A stretch of DNA of 64,000 nucleotides from contig NZ_QFZZ01000006.1 in assembly GCF_005233515.1 (NCBI RefSeq), forward strand, positions 307,145-371,144, given 5' to 3'. This document shows, in pieces, positions 58,509 through 64,000 of the stretch. The DNA comes from Pseudomonas sp. CFBP13508 (GTDB taxonomy: Bacteria; Pseudomonadota; Gammaproteobacteria; Pseudomonadales; Pseudomonadaceae). How positions within the stretch are numbered: position 1 is the stretch's first letter; each line of letters begins with the position of its first letter. A program made the position numbers and the translations under genes. Below the pieces are notes generated by a model. The model made no database searches and had not been told where the DNA came from. It was given only the letters and a program-made list of their open reading frames with translations.

Positions 58509-58908
58509 TTGGCGCAGAACCCCGATCACCGCCGCACCGCCACCATCACCGTCCTCTGGCATCCTTTCAACTCGTTCACGCTGAACTCGTCGGAAATGTC
58601 CTTCTGTTTTCCAAGCTTTTACACGTGGTGCGCCATGGCTGTTTAAAGTCGAATCGCGTTACGTCCCGATGCCTACAAATCCTTGCGCCGCTGCCTACCG
58701 GTACGCCAGAATCCGCCTGCTTGTGCGCCTGGCGGGCGGGCGGTAACTTGGTTCGCGTCACTGATTTCCAGTGATCGGGTTTAGCAGCCCGGCCAGGATT
58801 GACCAACGGTTGCACATGTACCTTCCAGTCAGGCTTCGCCTGCACTTGATGGTGGCTGTGCGCATGGCACCCTCGGGTGCGCCGGGTTTTGGACTTCCTA
58901 CCGGTCTG
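58509..58908. other. Unexplained 400-bp block between tam and the higA remnant
   Basis: No gene is supported here. Short open frames exist but have no ribosome binding site or family match. It contains a perfect TCACTG/CAGTGA stem (58758-58763 and 58769-58774), a GGTTTAGCAGCCCGGCC segment and a GCACCCTCGGGTGC palindrome (58867-58880). The segment abuts the point where the higA-type coding similarity stops, so it may be an inserted, dispersed non-coding element. Confidence 0.4.
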
Positions 58909-59148
58909 CTAAGGAATACGCAAGCCATCGTGCAGACGTTTGATCATTGCCAGACTCAGCTTGCGCTTGCGGTTCAATACTTCCGAAACATGGCCACTGG
59001 TGCCAATAAAGGACTCGAGATCCCGCGGCGTCAAGCCTTGCTGATCCATACGGAATTTGATGGCTTCAATGGGATCAGAGGGCGGCATCGGAAAATGCTG
59101 CTCCTCATACTTTTCAATCAGCAGAGCGAGAATTTCCCCAAACGTCAG
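58909..59148 (-). pseudogene. Truncated HigA-type antitoxin gene
   Basis: Read from the CTG at 59148 the frame gives LTFGEILALLIEKYEEQHFP, then MPPSDPIEAIKFRMDQQGLT, PRDLESFIGTSGHVSEVLNR and KRKLSLAMIKRLHDGLRIP, stopping at TAG (58909-58911). This is the C-terminal two thirds of a HigA-type helix-turn-helix antitoxin as I recall the family. There is no usable start codon before the conserved part: the hicB terminator occupies that place. The usual ending after GIP (AEVLI) is also lost. No partner toxin remains. Clear coding relic, not an expressed gene. Confidence 0.7.
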
Positions 59149-59152
59149 ACAT

Positions 59153-59179
59153 GAAAAAACCGGCGACTGAGAGCCGGTT
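59153..59179 (-). terminator. Terminator of the hicAB operon
   Basis: AACCGGC / GCCGGTT stem with an 8-nt loop, followed by TTTTTT on the minus strand, 17 bp after the hicB stop. Confidence 0.85.
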
Positions 59180-59195
59180 GGGCAGTAAGAATTTT

Positions 59196-59603
59196 TTAAC
59201 CCTGCTGCAAGACTTTCAACGCCGCCGAAGCCAGAAACCCCGATCGGCTTTTCTCCTCAGGATGATGTAACACGTACTCATCAATGCGATTGAGCAAGTG
59301 CCCCGGCAGAGTGATGTTGAGCTTCTGTGCTTTGCCCAGGTATTTGACCACGTCGATATCCACTACCGCCCACGCACATCCGGCGTACTGCGGATTGGCG
59401 ACATGCAGGCTCAATTTGCTGGCCGATGGAATCGGCGCACCGTCGTCTGCCAGAATTTCGAAATGACCTTCGATCGCCTCGCGCGCCATGGCGACAGCGT
59501 CATCAAGGTCGTCGCCGGCAGAAAAGCAGCCAGGAATGTCCGGCACTTCAACTCCCCAAGCGTGTTCCTCGTCGCCTATTGAAATCGCAATCGGGTAAAG
59601 CAT
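59196..59603 (-). CDS. hicB: HicB-family antitoxin
   Basis: This 135-residue antitoxin has an N-terminal HicB degenerate RNase H-like domain (MLYPIAISIGDEEHAWGVEVPDIPGCFSAGD...AREAIEGH). The C-terminal ribbon-helix-helix DNA-binding segment is KLNITLPGHLLNRIDEYVLHH. It should neutralise HicA and autoregulate the operon. It begins 35 bp after hicA, the normal toxin-first order. The start at 59603 gives the family N-terminus. Confidence 0.92.
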   Translation of the reverse strand: MLYPIAISIGDEEHAWGVEVPDIPGCFSAGDDLDDAVAMAREAIEGHFEILADDGAPIPSASKLSLHVANPQYAGCAWAVVDIDVVKYLGKAQKLNITLPGHLLNRIDEYVLHHPEEKSRSGFLASAALKVLQQG

Positions 59604-59638
59604 GTTCGTGATCCTCCAAGGCAACGCTGAGAACGGAT

Positions 59639-59818
59639 TCAGAGCATGGCCTGTTGCAAAATACTGATGGCCGTTTTTTTGAGCAGATCCTTTTTTGGAT
59701 GCGGCACTGTTACCAATCCTGGTTTGGTTGGATGTTTGAAGTGATGATGACTGCCCCGAATACGTACCAGAAACCAACCGTCCGCGACGAGTTGTCCGAT
59801 TAAAAAACGGCTGTTCAC
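59639..59818 (-). CDS. hicA: HicA-family mRNA interferase toxin
   Basis: This 59-residue toxin has a GTG start behind a strong GGAGG. Residues read MNSRFLIGQLVADGWFLVRI then RGSHHHFKHPTKPGLVTVPH and PKKDLLKKTAISILQQAML. The double-stranded-RNA-binding-like fold and the catalytic His in GSHHHFKHP are intact, as is VPHP. HicA cleaves mRNA without ribosomes; the toxin appears functional and is paired with hicB. Confidence 0.93.
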   Translation of the reverse strand: MNSRFLIGQLVADGWFLVRIRGSHHHFKHPTKPGLVTVPHPKKDLLKKTAISILQQAML

Positions 59819-60173
59819 AACACCTCCCTGTGGTGTGCTTGGTGGTTACTATACCTACTGAATTCTACAGATCAATAGACTTGCTACCGTTCAGCCATCG
59901 TGGCGTCCGGCGAGGTGGTCAACCCAGTCTAGGCCGCGCGTGTTTGGAGGAACGATGGTTGTGTTGCAGTGTTTTGCGGTGACATTTACGCCGCAAAATG
60001 AAAGCAGATCGCTCAGCCAGTCATTGCGACTGATAGAGCGAGCTTACCCGTCGTTTCAACGAAGGAGGGCGACGTTGGTAGCGATCCTTCTCTGGATGAT
60101 TTTCAGAGTCGCTGGGGTTCTTTTTGGAGCTGAAGGCTTTTCCTTGGAAATTGTCTTTCACCAACTTCCAGAC
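59819..60173. other. Gap between hicA promoter and tRNA terminator
   Basis: Contains the hicAB promoter region (about 59820-59900). A plus-strand GAAGGAGGGCGAC purine-rich sequence at 60061-60073 is followed by an open frame starting TTG that runs through the tRNA terminator, so I do not call it. No gene supported. Confidence 0.4.
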
Positions 60174-60205
60174 ACAAAAAAACCGGCCATCAATGCCGGT
60201 CTTTT
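60174..60205 (-). terminator. Terminator of the tRNA-Gly transcript
   Basis: ACCGGC / GCCGGT stem with a 7-nt loop, followed on the minus strand by seven T, 50 bp beyond the tRNA 3' end. Confidence 0.82.
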
Positions 60206-60254
60206 CTATTCCTGCATCCCTCGTCGGACAACACAACGCGAGATCAATATTCGG

Positions 60255-60328
60255 TGGAGCGGGTAGAGGGAATCGAACCCTCATCTAAAGCTTGGGAAGC
60301 TTTCGTTCTACCACTAAACTATACCCGC
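60255..60328 (-). tRNA. glyU: tRNA-Gly (anticodon CCC)
   Basis: This 74-nt cloverleaf reads GCGGGTA at the 5' end of the minus strand, with D-arm AGTTTAGTGGTAGAAC and anticodon stem AAAGC/GCTTT around loop TTCCCAA (anticodon CCC). The T-arm is GAGGGTTCGATTCCCTC, the acceptor pairs TACCCGC, discriminator T, and CCA is encoded. It closely matches E. coli tRNA-Gly(CCC). Transcribed leftward with its own terminator. Confidence 0.95.
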
Positions 60329-60485
60329 TCAGAGCGGCTGACTTTGTACCAGACTCGGCCACGGATTTGAAGTTTTCTTTTCTCTGCGAGGGCTTTGCCG
60401 CGCAGAAATCGGTCGATCGCGAGCAAGGGCTGCGCCGGTGCAACAGGCACTTCAAGCTTGCAGCCTTGCCCGCGATGACGCTGTT

Positions 60486-61370
60486 TCAAATGGCCAGTGC
60501 ATGTTGATCCTGCACAAACGAGTAGCGCGTTCGGCTGGCTTGCGGCGCAGGTTTCAGAAAGCCGAGCAGGGCGTTCTGGCTGTCGCGGCAGGCGGCTTTG
60601 TGCTCCATGTCGAGAAAGTGCCCGGTGGCTTGCAGGGTGGTGAAGCTGCTGTGCGCGACGTGATTGCCGAACAGGCGCGCGTCCTCGGCGGCAGTGTATT
60701 CGTCCCATTCGCCGTTGAGAAACAGCACCGGCACGTTGATTTTTTTCGCCGCATTCACATAGCACTGCCGGTCGCTGTGCAGCACGTCGTTGATGTGAAA
60801 GTGCATCTGTCCGTATTCATGCTCGGCGAGGCTGCTGACGTGGCGATAGTTGAAGCGCTTGAACAGCGACGACAGGTGTTTGCCGATGGTGTTGTTGACC
60901 AGATGGCCGACCCGGTCGCCGTCGCGGCTGCCGAGGTAATCGACGCCGCGCTCGAGGTAATCGAGCATGTGCGCATTGATCACCGGTGAGAACGAGCTGA
61001 TCACGGCTTTTTCAATGCGCCGCGGTTGCTGGGCGAGGGCGACCAGGGTGGCGGCGCCGCCCCAGGAGAACGACAGCACGTGTTCGGCGGCGAAGTGATC
61101 GATCAGCTCCAGCAGAATCTGCCCTTCGACTTCCTTCGTCAGATGTTTCTCATGCCGGTTGTGGGCTTTTGAGCGGCCCGCGTAGGGCTGGTCGTAGCAG
61201 ACCACGTTGAATTGCGGGTGCAGGTTTTTCACGGTCTGTGCAAACGACGCAGTCGTGGCCATCGAGCCGTTGACCAGAATGATGGTCTTTTCTGCGGCGT
61301 CTGCGCGATAGAACTCCGTGTAAACCCGATACTGACCCTGTATATCCAGCACAGCGATTTCTGGCCTCAT
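60486..61370 (-). CDS. phaG: 3-hydroxyacyl-ACP thioesterase/transferase PhaG
   Basis: This 294-residue alpha/beta hydrolase is very similar, from memory, to P. putida PhaG (295 residues). It starts MRPEIAVLDIQGQYRVYTEF and has FSWGGAATLVALA around the nucleophile Ser, KHLSSLFKRFNYRHVSSL, EWDEYTAAEDARLF and ATGHFLDMEHKAAC. PhaG links fatty-acid synthesis to medium-chain polyhydroxyalkanoate by freeing (R)-3-hydroxy acids from ACP; RhlA is the relative that makes rhamnolipid precursors. The start at 61370 follows AGGAGTC; an upstream frame to 61616 is rejected. Monocistronic. Confidence 0.9.
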   Translation of the reverse strand: MRPEIAVLDIQGQYRVYTEFYRADAAEKTIILVNGSMATTASFAQTVKNLHPQFNVVCYDQPYAGRSKAHNRHEKHLTKEVEGQILLELIDHFAAEHVLSFSWGGAATLVALAQQPRRIEKAVISSFSPVINAHMLDYLERGVDYLGSRDGDRVGHLVNNTIGKHLSSLFKRFNYRHVSSLAEHEYGQMHFHINDVLHSDRQCYVNAAKKINVPVLFLNGEWDEYTAAEDARLFGNHVAHSSFTTLQATGHFLDMEHKAACRDSQNALLGFLKPAPQASRTRYSFVQDQHALAI

Positions 61371-61686
61371 GTCATAAGACTCCTGGCAAGCAAGCGGGTA
61401 TGCGCGCAATCGAGATTGCACGAGCTTTGTGACAGGTAGGCATACGCCTGAAATTTGCTGGCCCATGTCGATCCGGTAAGGCAGGTCGACGGGTGTTGTT
61501 ATTGGCGGGCAGATTGCCGGCTGAGGCGCAGCCCTTGAGGGCAGACGACCGACAAAAAGTTTCTTGGAAGTATGTGGTGACTCATTGGTCACATTTCGGC
61601 CGACGTCCTGATTCAAGCAGGGGACTCAGGATCACGCAAGTGCCGTCGGCGAATTGTTCGACAACTTCGGCTGAGCGGTCGCCGGC
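61371..61686. other. phaG upstream region
   Basis: These 316 bp hold no supported gene. They contain the phaG promoter region and a TGTGGTGACTCATTGGTCACAT segment (61574-61595) with imperfect dyad GTGAC...GTCAC. The right border is the rsuA stop. Confidence 0.4.
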
Positions 61687-62379
61687 TTAGAACAAATGAA
61701 TCTCTTCGGTGCGCAAAGCGCGGTATTCGCCCGGTTTTAGCGCGTGATCGAGGGTCAGTTCGCCGATGGATTCGCGGTGCAGGCGCAGGACTTTGTTGTT
61801 GAAGAAACCAAACATGCGCTTGACCTGATGGTAGCGGCCCTCAACGATGCTCAGCCGCGCCGAGCGTGGGCCGAGCAGCTCAAGCTGCGCCGGTTGCGTG
61901 GTCAGATCTTCGAAGGCGAAGTAGATGCCCTCGGCAAATTTCAGCGCGTAGCTCGGGTCGATGTCCTGTTCGGTTTCGACGTAATAGACCTTCGCCAGTT
62001 TGGTTTGCGGCTGCGTCAGGCGCCGCGACCACGCGCCGTCATTGGTGATCAGCATCAGCCCGGTGGTGTTGAAATCCAGACGTCCGGCGATGTGCAGATC
62101 GTCCTTGTGCGGTTCATCGAGCAGGTCGAGCACGGTCGCATGCTGCGGATCGCGGGTGGCACTGACGCAGCCCGGCGGTTTGTGCAGCATGAAATAGCGC
62201 GCCGGTTTGCCGCTCTGCAGTACCTCATCGTCGACTTCGACCCGACTGAATTCCAGCACCTCACTGTGCGGGTCGCTGACGACTTTTCCGTCAATCCGCA
62301 CGCGCTTTTCCACCAGCAACAGGCGAACCTGCTGACGGTTGTAGCGGGGCAGATTGCTGAGGAAACGGTCGACGCGCAT
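61687..62379 (-). CDS. rsuA: 16S rRNA pseudouridine synthase RsuA
   Basis: This 230-residue enzyme makes pseudouridine in 16S rRNA (position 516 in E. coli). It has an N-terminal S4 RNA-binding domain (RVDRFLSNLPRYNRQQVRLLL) and a catalytic core with AGRLDFNTTGLMLITNDG holding the active-site Asp, then the GRYHQVKRMF motif. Length equals E. coli RsuA (231). Upstream lies the CWC gene, 33 bp away, perhaps in one unit. Confidence 0.92.
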   Translation of the reverse strand: MRVDRFLSNLPRYNRQQVRLLLVEKRVRIDGKVVSDPHSEVLEFSRVEVDDEVLQSGKPARYFMLHKPPGCVSATRDPQHATVLDLLDEPHKDDLHIAGRLDFNTTGLMLITNDGAWSRRLTQPQTKLAKVYYVETEQDIDPSYALKFAEGIYFAFEDLTTQPAQLELLGPRSARLSIVEGRYHQVKRMFGFFNNKVLRLHRESIGELTLDHALKPGEYRALRTEEIHLF

Positions 62380-62412
62380 GGTCAGGATTCAACGGACAAA
62401 GGGCCGCGCATC

Positions 62413-62643
62413 TTACGGGATCGGCCGCCGACCTGCTTGCAGTTGCGCTTCGACCTGTGCGCAGCGCGGGCACAGGCAGGCTTGATTGCGCAGCGCGGCC
62501 GGCAGCGCGTCGAGCACCGCCGGCTCGATGGTCACGCCATAGCACCAGCATTCGCGGTCGGCGGTGCGCGGGTCGGCGAGGCTGCAATCGTTGCGGGCGC
62601 CGCAGGCCGGGCAGTGGTCGGGTTTGACGTCGTTATCAGGCAT
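62413..62643 (-). CDS. Small cysteine-rich CWC-family protein
   Basis: This 76-residue protein has paired cysteines CPACGARNDCS, ECWCYGV and CLCPRCAQ, forming a predicted zinc-ribbon-like site of the Cys-rich CWC family (WCYGV is the CWC element). Function unknown. The start at 62643 overlaps the end of the upstream diguanylate cyclase gene by 8 bases; an extended frame to 62745 is rejected because it lies inside that gene. Confidence 0.8.
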   Translation of the reverse strand: MPDNDVKPDHCPACGARNDCSLADPRTADRECWCYGVTIEPAVLDALPAALRNQACLCPRCAQVEAQLQAGRRPIP

Positions 62644-64000
62644 AGGTCGAGTGCGGCATTTCCATGCAGGTGCGGTTGCGCCCGGTTTGCTTGGCGCGGT
62701 ACATCGCATGATCGGCCCGCGACAGCAGAGTGTGCAAGGTGTCATCGCGTTGCACGGTGGTGGCGCCGATGCTCACGGTCAGATGCAGGCTGTGGCCATC
62801 GTAGGCATATTCGTGTAGTTCCACGTGCTGGCGGATCTTCTCGGCGATTTTCTGCCCGGTCTCGCCGTCGGTGTCTTTCAACAGAACGATGAACTCTTCA
62901 CCGCCCCAGCGGCAGACGATGTCGGCGTGGCGCAGGCAACTTTGCAGGTCGCGGGCGAAACCGATCAACACCTGATCGCCAGCCATGTGGCCATAGGTGT
63001 CGTTCAAGGCTTTGAAGTGGTCGAGGTCGAGCAGCAACGCGGTCAGCGGCTTGGTTTCCCGTTGGGCCTCGTGCAGCGCTTGCGCGGCGAGGATGTCGAA
63101 GCCGCGTCGGTTCGGCAGTTCAGTGAGACTGTCGAGGGTGGCGTGCGCCTGAATCTTCGCCTGGAAGCGCTTGATCACCCGATTGAGCAGCGCCAGCACG
63201 ATCAACGTCACCAGCAGGCAGATCAGCAGATTGAGGTACAGCGACTGGCGGATCTCGCTCAGCGCGCCGTCCTCGCGTTTATCGACGAACAGGTACCAGT
63301 TCAACTCGGGGATAAACCGCACGTTGAGAAAATGCCCCTGGCCGTGGGTGGAATATTCGTAGCTGCCGCTGTGCGGCTTGGGCAACTGGCTGACCAGACT
63401 TTTCATGCTCTCCAGTTCGCCAAGACTCTGGCCGATGTGCGCACCTTCCGGGCCACCCTCGGCACCGGTCAATACGAGGCGGCCGAAGGTGTCGACGAAG
63501 TACACGCTGCGTTGATAGCGCTGTTGATACTTGTCGATCAGCTTGATCACCGCGTCCACCGTCAGGCCCACGCCCGCCGCCCCGATGAAGCGGTTGTGGT
63601 AGTCGTAGACCTTGTAGTTGATGAAGAACGTCAGGTTGTCCCTGTTGGCCAGATCCGGGTCGACGTTGATCTCGTACGGGTCCTGCATGTCGCGCACGCG
63701 GAAGTACCAGGTGTCGCGCGGCTCATCGACTTTGACCTGTTTGAGCACGCCTTTGGCGTGGTAGTAGGTGAGCGTGGCATTGGAAACGAAGAACGCCGTG
63801 TAGGCGCCGTAATGGGTCATGACCTCGTCGAGATAGCGGGTCATCTGCTCGGGATTCTGTTCGCCATTGACCACCCAGTCGCGCATGAATGTATCGCGGG
63901 ACATCATCGAGGAAATCAGGATCGGCCGGACCAGGTCTTTCTGGATTTCCGAATAGACCGTGTCGGAGGTCAGCGGCAGTTCGGTGTTGACGATGTTGTC
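62636..64000 (-). CDS. Membrane diguanylate cyclase with extracellular sensor domain (partial)
   Basis: The frame is open to the right edge, so the start lies outside; 454 residues are visible. The visible N-terminal part is an extracytoplasmic CACHE-like sensor (TYYHAKGVLKQV, DTWYFRVRDMQDPYEINVDPD, NLTFFINYKVYD). A membrane span follows (LYLNLLICLLVTLIVLALLN), then a GGDEF domain with intact RWGGEEFIVLL and a RHAD I-site five residues before it. It synthesises cyclic di-GMP in response to an external ligand. Its 3' end overlaps the CWC gene. Confidence 0.9.
   Translation of the reverse strand, partial: DNIVNTELPLTSDTVYSEIQKDLVRPILISSMMSRDTFMRDWVVNGEQNPEQMTRYLDEVMTHYGAYTAFFVSNATLTYYHAKGVLKQVKVDEPRDTWYFRVRDMQDPYEINVDPDLANRDNLTFFINYKVYDYHNRFIGAAGVGLTVDAVIKLIDKYQQRYQRSVYFVDTFGRLVLTGAEGGPEGAHIGQSLGELESMKSLVSQLPKPHSGSYEYSTHGQGHFLNVRFIPELNWYLFVDKREDGALSEIRQSLYLNLLICLLVTLIVLALLNRVIKRFQAKIQAHATLDSLTELPNRRGFDILAAQALHEAQRETKPLTALLLDLDHFKALNDTYGHMAGDQVLIGFARDLQSCLRHADIVCRWGGEEFIVLLKDTDGETGQKIAEKIRQHVELHEYAYDGHSLHLTVSIGATTVQRDDTLHTLLSRADHAMYRAKQTGRNRTCMEMPHSTYA

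Noticed and set aside
58576..58845. Minus-strand frame of 89 codons between tam and the higA remnant
   Set aside because: No ribosome binding site; the sequence contains strong dyads and looks like a non-coding element.
59940..60266. Open frame of 108 codons on the plus strand beside the tRNA
   Set aside because: It runs through the tRNA terminator and into the tRNA-Gly gene and shows no family resemblance.

Overview
The window reads as a chromosomal segment of a Pseudomonas of the P. fluorescens group. Three things point there: high-GC coding DNA; close resemblance of several products to known Pseudomonas proteins (PcaR, PcaHG, XenB, PhaG, TtgABC/TtgR); and at least 13 intergenic REP/REPIN repeats of the type built on GTGGGAGCGAGCCTGCTCGC. 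I see no rRNA, prophage, insertion sequence or CRISPR array. All identifications rest on reading the sequence and on recall of the families; no database search was run.

Layout. 1-2.7 kb: repeats, a PiT phosphate transporter and a small unknown gene. 3-14.1 kb: a complete protocatechuate branch of the beta-ketoadipate pathway in one block (pcaR, pcaK, pcaIJF, pcaHG, pcaT, pcaBDC), with three inverted-repeat sites that look like PcaR operators. 14.2-16.6 kb: a methyltransferase and an OprD-type porin, possibly for aromatic acids. 17-23.7 kb: a tripartite RND efflux operon (ttgABC type) with its divergent TetR repressor and a recognisable operator. 23.9-26.5 kb: an arsR-MFS-xenB operon with palindromic sites upstream. 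26.6-35.8 kb: acpH, olsBA (ornithine lipid synthesis), an acyl-CoA dehydrogenase-like protein, a serine hydrolase with a small Cys-rich partner, YceI, a cardiolipin-synthase-like protein and a periplasmic beta-glucosidase. 36-43.3 kb: lemA with two TPM-domain genes, a methyltransferase, a PfpI-like protein, YegP, a DUF4917/SIR2-like protein and an iron-dependent alcohol dehydrogenase.

43.2-54.8 kb is the more accessory half. It holds an Ig-like protein diverging from a delta-60-repeat propeller, an MFS exporter and LysR pair, a CoA-transferase/HMG-CoA-lyase/transporter cluster for an unassigned acid, an antitoxin remnant, two tandem secreted paralogs followed at once by fosA, and a LysE exporter. 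54.8-64 kb carries two diguanylate cyclases (one cut by the window end), a DUF4142 protein, a small membrane protein, a second Tam-like methyltransferase, a toxin-antitoxin patch (intact hicAB beside a truncated higA-type antitoxin and an unexplained 400-bp block), tRNA-Gly(CCC), phaG, rsuA and a small CWC-type Cys-rich gene.

The best leads for undescribed biology are the tandem secreted four-cysteine paralogs next to fosA, the CoA-transferase/lyase/MFS cluster, the DUF4917 SIR2-like gene, the Ig-like/propeller pair with its 12-bp inverted repeat, and the broken toxin-antitoxin patch.
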